NCBI RefSeq assembly: GCF_018446385.1
Contig: NC_055988.1
Span: 166,678,837 to 166,742,836, forward strand
Direction: 5' to 3'
DNA length: 64,000 nucleotides
Origin: Zingiber officinale
Taxonomy: Eukaryota > Streptophyta > Magnoliopsida > Zingiberales > Zingiberaceae
Below are positions 46,952 to 59,050 of the stretch, one piece after another. Below the pieces are notes generated by a model that saw only the letters and a program-made list of their open reading frames with translations, made no database searches and was not told where the DNA came from. The stretch's first letter is position 1. Every line of letters begins with the position of its first letter. A program made the position numbers and the translations under genes.

Positions 46952-49649
46952 AAGGCCATTAATTCAGGGGGAGGCTCCAGAATAGCTGGCACCTCCAAAA
47001 CTAACCTATCCGACAGGGTAATTAGGATTAGTTACAAAGTGTTCAAATTTAATTTGAAAAATGGTACTGGTGATATTTTGGATGATAGTACATTAGGGAA
47101 GCTTAGTCTATGCATGTCTAGGAAGATATGGCTTCGACCTGGTGCATTTGGCTAAGTGGAACTGACCGAAACTACCCTTTATGGATCCTAACCAGTTAGA
47201 CCAAGGTTTTGTAGTAAGTCTAGTGGATAGGACTATTTGGAAAACCTCGAAGGCATGGTTACTTTAATAATGTCCGAGTGACTCACCATACCCCAGAAGT
47301 TTATCCATAGAATGTCTATCTGTTGAACCCAAATCTAAACCTGAATCTAACACAAGTTAAAAACAAATTCTATAATTGAATATAACTCATCTCACAAAAT
47401 TATAGGATTCCTTGATTGATAATTTAGATCGGGTGAGATGAATAAGGAAATAAAATATTTTTTAAAATTAAATTAAAATTTGAATTAATTTAAATTTCAA
47501 ATTAAATTAAAATTTGAATTGAATTAAATTGCTGTTTAAATTAAACTAAATTTTGAATTAAATTAATTAAATGTTTACTTAATTTCGAACTAAATTAATT
47601 TTAAAAAAAAAACTATCTTAAAAATCGTCTTAAAAAAAACTATTTTAAAAATTATGAAAAAATAAAAAAACATTAAATCATTTTGAAAAATTCTTTTAAA
47701 TATTATTTTTCACTTTAATAAAATTTTGTTAACTTAAAAAAAATTAATAATAATAAATTATTTTCACTTTAAAAATTATTATTTAGACTTTAAACTTATT
47801 TTTAATCCTAAAACATTATTTTAAACTTAAAATTACTTTTAAACTTATCTTAATTTAACTGAAAATTAAAACTTAATATTGAAATTACAATTAAAATTAA
47901 AAATTTTTAACTTAAACTTAAATTGACCACTAATATTAATTTAAATCTAAAATCAAAACTGAATCAAACGTATGTTAATTGCCATGAAACATATTATAAA
48001 AATTAGTTTAAATTCCTTTTAAACACTGTTTTAGAAATCCCGTTAGAAATCCTTAAAAAAAATTTAATAATAATAATAATAAATCTTTTAAATTCATTTA
48101 AGACTTAGACACCTATCTTAAAAACTTAAATTCCATTAACTTAAACTTTAAACCTAATTATGTATAACTTAATTGTTTATGTCTCACTTTAGTTGAAAAT
48201 CAAAATTGACTTGAATTAAACCTTACTTAACTGTGTTTAATAACTTTAACTTCATGCTAACTTCAAACTAAATTAATCCTACTTAAAAGGAAGTAAATAA
48301 AAATAATAATAATTATAACTAACACTTTCATTGACCAACTCAATCAATTAATACGAAATTTAAATTATTTCACTAAGTATTAAATTACTAAATCAATTAA
48401 AAACTAATCAATAAATTATTAACTGTTAGAATTAATAAAATCTTATCTTATTTAACCTTAAACTAAAGTTAAGCACCTGAATCTAAAATTAACTATTGAT
48501 TAATCAAACTCAAATAAATAATTATACCAAGGATACAGAGATAATTATGTGTTACTAAATCCCCTAGAACACTCAGGTAGAAAAATGTGTTAGAGTTTTA
48601 AAATTTAACACACTCAAACCTTAGCAATAAATTAAGGGAGAGTAATAAAGGAGTATCAAATTCAGGGAGAGGTTTATTTTTTAATCTCCTTAAGTGTTAT
48701 TTTTTTCTCTTTAAAATCTCTTTAGAAAATTCTACCTCAATTTATTTAAAAAAAAAATTCTTAGCAAATATTTTCAAAAGCTTTATTTCAAATGTCAGGT
48801 TTAGGGGAGGATTAAATCAACTTATTTTCATACTTAGTACCAAAATTATTTTCTCCACATTAAACATAATATCTTTTCTAATATTTTTTCGGTATTCAAA
48901 TTAGTTTTTGGTTTCAAATTTAAAGTTTTTACAAACTTAATAAGTCTTGAAAAGAAAAGTTTTCAAGCTTAATTTTTTTGAAATCTTATGTTTCAAATAT
49001 TTTTAAAACTAGCTTTTATAAAACTAAATTCTTCAATTAGATTTTATAAACTAAGATTTTTTCAAACTTAGTTTCAATCAGTTTTAAAAAGTAAATATTT
49101 GTTAAAACTCAGCTTTGAAATCGTTTTCAAATTTGAAAAAATGTTGTTTGAAAAATCTAGTTTTGAAAACTCAGCCTTACAATTTTAATTTTCAAAACTT
49201 ATGTTTGAAAAAATACTTCAAAATTGAAACATATTTTGAAAAGTTACCTTGATCCTAAAATTTGACACTTATACACTTATATTAGAAAATTAGCTTTTCA
49301 AATTTTTTCTCTTTTAAGTTTGCAAAGTGAAAATTAAATTAATTTTGTAAATGATCCTTAAAAATTGGTCACTCTTTCAAAACTTAGCTACTTTCCAAAA
49401 GCTAAAGCTAATAATTTAAACAACCCCAAGTTTACTAGACATCATTCCTTACATTTTTTTATGTATACTGTATTTTTAAATGTTTAAATTATATCCTTGT
49501 TTGATGAATGCCAAAGGGGGAGGGATGGGTGGTTAAGTTAGAGAAACAAAATGTCATATTTTAAAAAACTAACTTAAACCTTATAAATCATGCTGGTCTT
49601 TTTTTTACTAGCATATTTTTCACTAACTTAACCAGGTTGTCATTCCATC
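46952..49649 (+). other. AT-rich non-coding interior of F2
   Basis: About 2.7 kb where pol would be expected. The sequence is dominated by TTAAATT, TTTTAAA and AAACTTA words with no long frame on either strand. A small GC-richer part at 46960-47330 has no recognisable motif. Confidence 0.7.
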
Positions 49650-49663
49650 AAAAAGGGAGAGAT

Positions 49664-52600
49664 TATTGGTGCGGTTAGCAGTAACGATCTAACTCAGGTT
49701 TTGATGAATGACAAATCAGGTTAAGTTAGGTTTATCGTAATTTAACACTCTGACCGAGTGTGCAGGATAAGTCCAGACAAGTCGACGGGCTGACCGGATG
49801 TCTGGCACGAAGTCCAAGCGGGTCGACGGGCTGACCGGACGTTTGGCGAGAAGTCCAGACTGGTCGAAGGGCTGACCGGACGTCTGGCAGGTGAGTAAAG
49901 GTAAGTCACTGGAAGGGAGTGACTGTGAGGACGCGTTCCTAGGAAGGGTGTTGGTTGCTACTCGGAAAACCTAGAGGTTCCACTGTACAAAAATTTTGTA
50001 CAAAGGTCTGAACCTTTTCCTAGCTACCATGTGTTCTTTTAAATTAAATTTTGGATCGCCTGCGGAACTTAACACGTTTGATCCAAAACTTAATCTATTC
50101 GTTCTTTTAGGTTTTGACTTGGGTCTCCTGCGGAACTTAACACGTTCGACCCAAATCACCTTAAGTTATTAATTCCATTAAATATTAATTTCCATAATTA
50201 GTTCCCAGTACTGACGTGGCGAGGCACATGGCCTTCTTGGATATGGGAGCAACCACCACCGACTAGACAAAACCTTTTATAGAAAGCTAATATTTAATTT
50301 TCTAAAATAACTTTAGGTTAACCGAAAAGAACAATCAAATCACAAGGAAAAATAAAATAAAAGAACACAACATTGAAAAACATATTCGAAATACTAAAAT
50401 CGTAAGCCTCTTGTATTTGGTATTATTTCCATAAATAACTAGCATGATGCGGAAAAGGAAAAACTACTAGTTATACCTTCTAGAAAGACTTCTTGATCTT
50501 CTACCGTATTCCTCTTCTAACCTCGGACGTTGTGTGGGCAACGATCTTCCGAGATGAGAACCACCAAGCACCTTCTTCTTCCTTACAAGTTTCGGCCATC
50601 AAAACTTTTCCTAGGATGAAGAGGTTCGGCCACCACCACCATGCTCCAAGGGATGTTAGAAAAGAGACTTCTTTTCTCTCCTTCTTCTCCTTCTTATATC
50701 CGGCCACCAAAGCTATCTCCACCATGAGAAGGTTTCGACCACACAAAGGAGAGGAGAGGAAAGAAAGGGCCGGCCACACCCAAGGAGAAAAGAGAGGAAA
50801 AATAGAATAGAGTCGTTCGCCTTGAAGCCTCCTCTACCCCCTCTTTTATAATCCTTGGTCTTGGCAAACAAGGAAAATTTAATAAAAACTTCCTTAATTC
50901 TTTTGTCAATGAAAAGGAAAATTTATTTAATTAAAACAATTTTTTCTTTTCAAATTTCAATGGCCGGCCACAACAATAAACTTCCAAGCAAATAAAATTT
51001 TAAACACCAATTAAAACTTCCTTATTTGCTTCCAGAAATTTATAAAATTTCTCCAATAATTTTATCCCTTCATGATTGGTTTATAAAAAGGAAATTTAAT
51101 AAATTAAAATCTTTCTTTTAAACATGTGGATAAAAAGAAAGTTATCTCTAAAAATTAAAATCTCTTTTAATCTACAAATAAGGAAAGATATCAAATCTTT
51201 TCTTAATCTTTTGTAGAAACTTATAAAAGAGAATATTTAATTTTAAACTCTCTTTTAAATCATGAACATGGTTAAAAAGGAAAGTTTTCTTAAAATTTAA
51301 AATCCTCCTTTAATCAACAAATAAGGAAAAATTTCAAATTTTAAACTCTCTTTTAAACATGTAGATGATTTACAAATAAGAAAAATTTTTACCAAAAATT
51401 AAAACCATCCTTTTAAACTACAAATAAGGAAAGAGATTAATCTCTTCTCTTAATCTTTTGTAGAAAGTTATAAAAGGAAATTTTTAATTTTTAAACTCTC
51501 TTTTAAAATCATGATATCCACATAAGAAATAATTTTAATAAAAATCCTTTAATACTAGTGGCCGGCCACCTAAGCTTGGGACCCAAGCTTTGGCCGGCCA
51601 CCTACATGACTCATCCACTTGATCTTGGCCGGCCCTAGCTTGGGTTCCAAGCTAGCTTGGCCGGCCCCATTGGATGGGTAAGAAGGTGGGTATGCGGTGG
51701 GTATAAATCTCTATATGCTAGAGGCTACGATAGGGACCGAGAGGAGGAATTGGTTTTGGTCTCCCGATGAAATTAAGCATCCCGTGTTCGCCCCGAACAC
51801 ACAACTTAATTTCATCAATAATAATTCATTCCACTAAAGAACTATTATTGAACTACCGCACCAAATCCCAAATTACATTTTGGGCTTCTTCTTATTATGA
51901 GTGTGTTAGTCTCCCTGTGTTTAAGATAACAAATGCCCACTAATTAAGTAAGTTACTGACAACTCACTTAATTAATATCTAGCTCCAAAAGTAGTACCAC
52001 TCAACTTCATCGTCATGTCGGACTAAGTCCACCTGCAGGGTTTAACATGACAATCCTTATGAGCTCCTATTGGGGACATTCTCAACCTAGATCACTAGGA
52101 CACAATTTCCTTCTATAATCAACAACACACACTATAAGTGATATCATTTCCCAACTTATCGGGTTTATTGATTTATCGAACTAAATCTCACCCATTGATA
52201 AATTAAAGAAATAAATATCAAATATATGTGCTTGTTATTATATTAGGATTAAGATCACACACTTCCATAATAACTGAGGTCTTTGTTCCTTCATAAAGTC
52301 AGTATAAAAGGAACGACTTCAAATGGTCCTACTCAATACACTCTAAGTGTACTAGTGTAATTATATAGTTAAGATAAACTAATACCTAATTACACTACGA
52401 CCTTCCAATGGTTTGTTCCTTTCCATCTTGGTCGTGAGCTACTGTTTATAATTTATAAGGAACCGATAACATGATCTTCTGTGTGTGACACCACACACCA
52501 TGTTATCTACAATATAAATTAATTGAACAACTACATGTAGACATTTGACCAATGTGATTCTTATTTCTAGATAAATGTTTATACCAAAAGCTAGGCTGAC

Positions 52601-53398
52601 CGGACGTTTGGCGAGAAGTCCAGACCGGTCGAAGGGCTGACCGGACGTCTGGCAGGTGAGTGACTGTGAGGACACGTTCCTAGGAAGGGAACATTAGGCG
52701 TCGATCCGGCTTAGATCCATTTCGGATATCTAAGTCGAGATCGTGACTAGATTCCGGTCTCGGAAAGACGAAATCTAAGTCATAACTTTTATGTTAAACT
52801 TATGAACTGTGCTAACACTCTGTTTTGTAGGATATACATTATCTATTTGCCTCGTACTAACCTTGTTTTGTAGGAAAGGTGTTCCCTGGAAAAAGGTGGT
52901 ACAGGCGCCTGGAGGGGATCCGGGCGCCCGGGAGACAAAATTTATCCAAACGCGGTGTCGCCACATGGAGCTCACTAGTTGGACCTGCCACGTCTCACCA
53001 GGGCGCCCGGAAGGGATCCGGGGTACCCCGAGCTTCATATAAAAGAAGGGGCAGAGGCAGAGCTTCAACAACAACTCAGAATCTGCTTTCCTACATTCCT
53101 GCAATGCTGCGAAGTTCCAACAACGCTTTTCTTTTAATTTCTTCTTCTGTCGGTATAGCTTTACTTTGTTTTTCATTAGCATTCCTGTATTAGTTTGTAA
53201 TAGTTATCGAATTGCTAGTGAATTGCCCATCGAAAGCACCCTCATGTGTGGGCCTTGGAGTAAGAGTCGACACAGGCTCTGAACCAAGTAAAATTGATTC
53301 TGTGTTAGTATTGATTTTCTTTTCCGCTGCGCTTACTCTTATCAAAATTTTCGTAATCGATATTCACCCCCCCTCTATCGAAACATCACAATCCAACA
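49664..53398 (+). mobile_element. 3' LTR of F2, interrupted
   Basis: Begins TATTGGTGCGGTTAGC (first bases TA instead of TG) at 49664, is interrupted at about 49949 by an inverted F3 LTR and ends ATCCAACA at 53398. The pieces on the two sides of the interruption overlap: about 115 bp from CTGACCGGACGTTTGGC to CCTAGGAAGGG occur both before 49948 and from 52594 to about 52690. The interruption is therefore not a simple 5-bp-duplication insertion. Confidence 0.8.
49949..52590 (-). mobile_element. Inverted F3 LTR copy inside F2
   Basis: Minus-strand F3 LTR. The left end TGTTGGTTGCTACTCGG corresponds to the F3 3' end. The right side stops at ATACCAAAAGCTAGG, about 20 bp short of the expected terminus (complement of TGTTAGAGTGTATACTAAAA). 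It contains GGCCGGCC words and AAGCTTGGG-A-CCCAAGCTT at 51570-51590. It forms a long inverted repeat with 53399-55673. Confidence 0.85.
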
Positions 53399-56217
53399 CT
53401 TAGTTATTATGGAAGTGTGTGCTCTTAATCCTAATATAATAACAAACACATATATTTAGTATTTATTTCTTTGACTTATTAATGGGTGAGATTTAGCTCG
53501 ATAAATCAATAAGCCCGATAAGTTGGGAAATGATATTACTTATAGTGTGTGTTGTTGATTATAGAAGGAAACTGTGTCCTAGTAATCTAGGTTGAGAATG
53601 CCCCCAAGAGGAGCTCATAAGGATTTTCATGTTAAACCCTGCAGGTGGACTTAGTCCGACATGACGATGAGGTTGAGTGGTACTACTCTTGGACTAAGAT
53701 ATTAATTAAGTGAGTTGTCAGCAACTCATTTAATTAGTGGACATTCGATATCTTAAACACAGGGAGACTAACACACTCATAATAAGAAGGAGCCCAAAAT
53801 GTAATTTCGGATTGGTGCGGTAGTTCAATAATAATTCTTTAGTGGTATGAATTATTATTGATGAAGTTAAGTTGTGTGTTCGAGGCGAACACGGGAAGCT
53901 TAATTTCATCGGGAGACCAAAATCAATTCCTCCTCTCAGTCCCTATCGTAGCCTCTTGTATATAGAGAATTATACCCACTTATACCCACCTTTCTACCCA
54001 CCTTAAGGTGGCCGGTCAAGCTAGCTTGGAGCCCAAGCTAGGGTCGGCCAAAGCTAATGGTGGAGCCAATTTTAGGTGGTCGGCCAAAGCTTGGGTCCCA
54101 AGCTTAGGTGACCGACCACTAGAAAATAAAAAGGGATTTTTATTAAAATTATTTCTTATGTGGATATCATGGTTTTAAAAAAGAGTTTGAAATTTAAATC
54201 TTTCATTTTATAGCTTTCTACAAAAGATTAAGAAAAGATTTGAAATCTTTCCTTATTTGTAGATTGAAAGGTGGATTTTAATTTTAAGAAAACTTTCCTT
54301 TTTTAACCATGTTCATAATTTAAAAGAGAGTTTAAAAATTATATATTTCTTTTATAAGTTTCTACAAAAGATTAAGAAAAGATTTGATATCTTTCCTTAT
54401 TTGTAGATTGAAAGGAGATTTTAATTTTTAGAGATAACTTTACTTTTTGGAAATCATTCACATGTTTAAAAGAAAGATTTTAATTTATAAAATTTCCTTT
54501 TTACAAACCACCATGAAGGGAAAATTATTGGAGAAATTTTTATAAATTTCCAGAAACAAATTAGGAAGTTTTAATTCTTGTGTTAATTAAAACTCTCCTT
54601 GTTTTGTTTTTAAAAAGTGGTCGGCCATTACAATTGAGAAGAGAAAATTGTTTTTAATTAAATAAAATTTTCTTTTTCATGGCAAAAGAATTAAGGAAGT
54701 TTTTATTTAAATTTCTTATTTACCAAGACCAAAGATTATAAAAGAGGAGGTAGAGGTGCCTTCATGGCTAACGACTCTATTCTATTTTCTTCCTCTCTTT
54801 TCCTCCTTGGTGTGGCCGGCCCTAGGGTCTCTTCTCCTTCTCTTCTCTTCCTCCTTTGTGGCCGGTGGCATCAACACAAGAGAAGTCCATGGTGGCTGGT
54901 TCTAGCTAGGAGAAGAAGGAGAGAAAGGAGACTTTGTTTCTAGCATCCCTTGGAGCTTGGTGGTGGTGGCCGAACCTCACATCTCTTAGAGTTTATGTGG
55001 TGGCCGAATCTTGCTTGGAGAAGAAGGTGGCTTAGGTGGATTCTCATCTCGGTATATCATTGCCCACACAACGTCCAGGATAAGAAGAGGAATACGGTAG
55101 AAGATCAAGAGGTTATTTGCTAACAAAGAAAGGTATAACTAGTAATTATTTTCTGCATCATACTAGTTGTCTTTGTATAGTTATTTTTGGAAATACCAAA
55201 CACAAGAGGCATACGATTTTAGAGTTTTTGGATTTGTTTCGAATTTGTGTTTCTTTTGTTTTATTTTTCAAATTTGTGATTCGATTGTTCTTTTTGGTTA
55301 ACCTAGAGTTATTTAAGGAAATTAAATATTAGTTTTCCTTAAAAGGCTTTGTCTAGGTGGTGGTGGATGCTCTCATACCCAAGAAGGCCATGTGCCTCGC
55401 CATGCAGTCCTGGAATCCAATTTTAAAAATTAATATTTAATGGAATTAATAACATAGGTGGATTTGGATCAATAGTGTTAAGTTCCGCTTGCGATCCAAA
55501 TCTAAACCATCAAGAACAGATAAGTAAAATTTGGAATCAATGATGTTAAGTTCCGTCTGCGATTCCTAATTTAACTTCTAAAGAACACAATATGTTATTT
55601 AAGGAAAGGTTCGACACTTGTACAAAATTTTTGTACAGTGGAACCGGTACGATTTTCCTAAGACTAACCAACAATTTGAACCATGTCTTTAGGGGGAGCT
55701 ACTCTTTAAAGATATGAAAATTTATTTTCAAAAATCATGGAAGGTGGTTAAGCCTTCGTTTTGAAGAATGTTGAAGGTTGAGCATTGGGAAATGATAGAA
55801 GATTGGATATCTTCATTGTTGAAAAGAAGTAATTCTTGAGGGTGAGCATTTGATACAATGGGTATGAGACCTTCATTGGTGAAATGATGAATGCTCTAGG
55901 ATGAGCATTGTGAAGTGGATCTTTGCTCAAGAGTGAGCATTGAAGACAATGAAGGGTATGTGACCTTCATTGTGGTGTTGTTAACAATGAGAGTTGTGAA
56001 CAACGTGTAGATAACTCTCATGGAGAAGAATTTTTGATGTGTGTCAACGGGGGAGAATGTAGGGTTAAGTTAGGCCTTCATCCCAAAGAGAGAGTTTGCC
56101 CTCTAGGAAAGGAAGAGAATGAAGGAAATCCTCATTCATGCTTTGGCATGAAAGAAAGTTGAGGCTATAAGATTAGCTTAACTTAAAGGTATTGTCAAAA
56201 ATAAAAAAAAGGGAAAT

Positions 56218-58065
56218 TATTGGTGCAATATCCCTTGGTCAAAGTTGACCAAGTTGACTAAGCTTGAGTTGGCTAAAGCTTGAGTCGTGATGTTTGAGTT
56301 TCGATGTTTGACAATATATGAAAATTGTAGGTGTAATCATCCGTTAGGGGAGATTGGTCAAGGATGACCAGATCGATATGAAGAAGAAGTCAAGTTAGGT
56401 CAAGGTTGACAGGATACTTGACTGTGAAAGCCCTAACTGGAGGTTAGGCAAGGAAAACCTGATGAGTGAATCTAAGTGAAAGCTCTCGTGAGTGAAGCTA
56501 GGTAAAAGTGAAAATCCTGGTGAGTGAAGTCAAGCAGACGAAAAATCCTGGTGAGTGAAGCCAGGTGAAAGCCCTAGTGAGTGAAGTTAGGTAGAAGTGA
56601 AAGCCATGGTGAGTGAAGCCAGGCAAAAGGAAAATTCTGATGAGTGCAGCCAAGTGAAAGCCCTAGTGAGTGAAGCTAGGCAGAAGTGAAAATCCTGGTG
56701 AGTGAAGTCAGGCAGAAGGAAAATCCTGGTGAGTGAAGTCAGGTGAAAGCCCTAGTGAGTGAAGCTAAGTAGAAGTGAAAGTCCTGGTGAGTGAAGTCAG
56801 ACAGAAGAAAAATCCTGGTGAGTGAAGCCAGGTGAAAGCTCTAGTGAATAAAGCTAGGCAGATAAAAGTCCTGGTGAGTGAAGCCAGGCAGTGGAAATCT
56901 AGATGGGTCAAGGATGACCGGACATCTGGTGATTGGAACTTCAAGTGGGTCAAGGATGACCGGACACTTGGCATGAAACGATAAGTCCAAATGGGTTAAG
57001 GTTGACCGGGCATTTGGTACGAGAAAGGTCCAAGTGGATCAAAGTATTAATTGAACACTTGGTGACAAGTCCCAGCAGGTTAAGATTGACCAGATGCTAA
57101 GCACGAGAGTCCCAACATGTCGCGGTTGACCGGATGTTGGGTTTAGAGAACCTTGGACTTGAGTTTAGCCAAGTCAAGGGTGGTTAATCGATTAACCGAT
57201 CGATTGAACCATAGTCTAATCGATCAACCGATCGATTGGAAGTGTACCGCGAGTGGAGGCTGGCCCAATTGATCGATCGATTGGGGAGCATTATCGCGAG
57301 CACAGAGAGGTCCCCAATCAATTAGCAGATCGATTGGGCACCTCCAATTGATCAGTAGATCGATTGGGCACTGCCAATCGATCAACCGATCAATTGGGGA
57401 TGGAATTCTCGCGCGGACGCGAGGAAACCTGAATCGATTAGTCAATCGATTCAGGGCTTTCCAGTGAGAGCACAGAGGCGGTCTGAATCGATCAGCCGAT
57501 CGATTCAACCTCCCTTATCAATCAATCGATCGATTGGATATGACCGTTGTGTAGGATAAAGCCGATGACGAGCAATTTCTTCGCAGATCTTCTCATCTAG
57601 CACTCCCGATCTTCACGCGATTCTTCTCCACCGAGCTCAGCGACACACACCAGTTTTTGGAAGCTTAGAGAGGAGTGTTGTTGCACTTCCAAGTATCTCA
57701 ATAGGTGTATTCAGGTAAGAAGAAGAGGAAGTTAGGATTTATTGTGTAATCTCATAAGATTCCTTTTTGTATTAGCTTCTTGGTTCTTTCTTCTTGTATT
57801 TTGTCTGTGTGAGCTTGTACGAGGCTTCTCTGCCTCTGGCTATGATCGAGAAGGAGTGTTTTTATAGTGGATGAGTGAGTGAGGGTCGGATCCTTGGATT
57901 AGTCATCTTTTCTTGAGGTAAATACCAAGTAACTCCTTTATGTTAGCATTGGAGAGTTGCTTCTAGTTTTATTCCACTGTAAATCATTATGAAGCAAGCC
58001 AACGATGAGCGCACAACAAGCTATTCACCCTCCCCCCTCCTCTCTAGCTCCAATCGACCCTAACA
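56218..58065 (+). mobile_element. 3' LTR of F1 element C2
   Basis: 1848 bp starting TATTGGTGCAATATCCC (TG changed to TA) after the polypurine tract and ending GACCCTAACA. Same hairpin layout as the 5' LTR with many substitutions. Dyad array at 57186-57538 with nine units, including CTGAATCGATT-AGTC-AATCGATTCAG near 57430. Confidence 0.88.
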
Positions 58066-58153
58066 GATCATGCCTGAACCATGTCTAGTCCGGTTGATTC
58101 TTTTTGTCACCTCTACATTTTGATGAGTTATATGCTTCTTCTATTATTTTTCC

Positions 58154-58656
58154 TAGGGGTGTAATCGAACTGAGTCGAGCCAAACTCTTAAATATTTGAG
58201 TTTGGTTCGTTTATAATCGAGCCGAGCTCGAGTTTTATTTAACGAATATATTCATGGCTCACGAGTTAATTCGAGCTTTTTATCGAACTTAAATGAGTTT
58301 AATAAATATAAATTATAAATTTAAATATTCATACAAACTAAATTATATATTTAGATAAAATTATAATATTTTATTAAAATTTATAATTTTATTCTAATAA
58401 ATAAATTTAATAGATTTGTCTATATTTTTTATAAATAATGAAAAATCTATAAATTCAATATCAAAACTATTATTTTTTTATTTAAAAGTTATTCATGAGC
58501 TTACTAACGAACATGTTTATGAGCTAACGAATGAGTATTGTGAAATTTAAACTTGATTTGTTTATCTTAACGAGCTTCATTAAACGAGATCAAATGAGTT
58601 TTTATCGAATTGAATTTCGAATAATTCATGAGCATCTTGGTTCATTTACGCTCCTA
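58154..58656. mobile_element. hAT MITE family B, copy 2
   Basis: 503 bp starting TAGGGGTGTAATCGAAC and ending CATTTACGCTCCTA. The flanks ATTTTTCC (58146-58153) and GTTTTTCC (58657-58664) are an 8-bp duplication with one change. The interior has GAGCCGAGCTCGAG and CACGAGTTAATTCGAGC motifs like copy 1 at 30115. Confidence 0.85.
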
Positions 58657-58668
58657 GTTTTTCCTAAA

Positions 58669-58855
58669 AAAGGTAGATCCGCTACCTTAGCGGCCTCCTA
58701 GTGCCGATCTCACGGATATAGAGGGAGGTACATGCAGGTACACAGGTCATAGACGCATAGTGAGGTAAACTCCAGGTCGTCAGTTCTTAAGAAACAATCT
58801 CTGACCATTACACCAGAGATATCATGTGCCCATTGTCTACGCTACACCCTGAGGG
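58669..58855 (-). mobile_element. tRNA-derived SINE at the MITE boundary
   Basis: 187 bp read on the minus strand. The 5' end near 58855 contains GGGTGTAGCGTAGACAATGGG (tRNA-like A-box region); the body contains GGAGTTTACCTCACTATGCG, GGTACCTCCCTC-type and CGTGAGATCGGCACTAGGAG words, with a T-rich 3' tail at the left. A perfect 15-bp duplication CTAGTTTTTCCTAAA (58654-58668 and 58856-58870) includes the last three bases of the MITE, so the SINE came later. A related fragment lies at 63820-63937. Confidence 0.85.
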
Positions 58856-59050
58856 CTAGTTTTTCCTAAACAATTGACACTAAGTTTAGCTCGGTGCATC
58901 ATCTAAATGGCCCGATCATGCTTAGGTCGTGTCTAGTCCGGTCGATTCATTTTGTCACATTTGTATTTTGATGAGTAAATTGCTTCTCCCCCGTCCCCCC
59001 CCCCAAAAAAAAAAAAAAAACTCTTTTGTCTCCCTTTGAAATGACCTTTC

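Larger units (their letters stand above)
43542..53398 (+). mobile_element. Complete F2 gag-only LTR element
   Basis: 9.86 kb with a perfect 5-bp duplication CTTAG (43537-43541 and 53399-53403). 5' LTR 43542-44474, primer site TGGTATCAGAGC 44477-44488, broken gag 44737-46951, about 2.7 kb of very AT-rich non-coding interior, polypurine AAAAAGGGAGAGA near 49650-49662, 3' LTR 49664-53398 (itself interrupted). No pol is seen, so it is non-autonomous. It carries a MITE (44878-45392) in gag and an F3 LTR (49949-52590) in the 3' LTR. Confidence 0.9.
43185..55673 (+). mobile_element. F3 solo LTR interrupted by the F2 element
   Basis: The F3 LTR starts TGTTAGAGTGTATACT at 43185, is cut at 43541 by F2, resumes at 53399 and ends CTAACCAACA at 55673; its own length is about 2.6 kb. 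The flanks GTTTG (43180-43184) and ATTTG (55674-55678) are a 5-bp duplication with one change. No primer site or gag is attached. An inverted second copy is at 49949-52590. It contains GGCCGGCC and AAGCTTGGG/CCCAAGCTT inverted repeats (54000-54120). Confidence 0.85.
36898..58065 (+). mobile_element. F1 gag-only LTR element C2, with nested insertions
   Basis: Plus-strand element of 21.2 kb including insertions, about 7.6 kb without them. 5' LTR 36898-38714; primer site TGGTATTAGAGC 38717-38728; broken gag 38874-40087; long non-coding interior; polypurine tract AAAAAAAAGGGAAA 56203-56216; 3' LTR 56218-58065. The flanks GATTA (36893-36897) and GATCA (58066-58070) are the 5-bp target duplication with one change, and the tandem array outside continues correctly across the element. 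Insertions: F4 solo LTR 41256-42315 and F3 solo LTR 43185-55673, which itself holds F2. No pol motif was found in any part. Confidence 0.88.
58066..59050. repeat. Right part of the 140-bp tandem array
   Basis: Continuation of the array at 36601-36897: 58066-58153 completes unit three and starts unit four. After the MITE and SINE, unit four goes on at about 58866-58980 (GACACTAAGTTTAGCTCGG...CCGATCATGC). A C-tract and A-tract (58990-59020) follow. Confidence 0.7.

Noticed and set aside
50493-50810. 105-codon ORF
   Set aside because: Lies inside the inverted F3 LTR; the corresponding region of the other F3 copy (54760-55080) does not conserve the frame.
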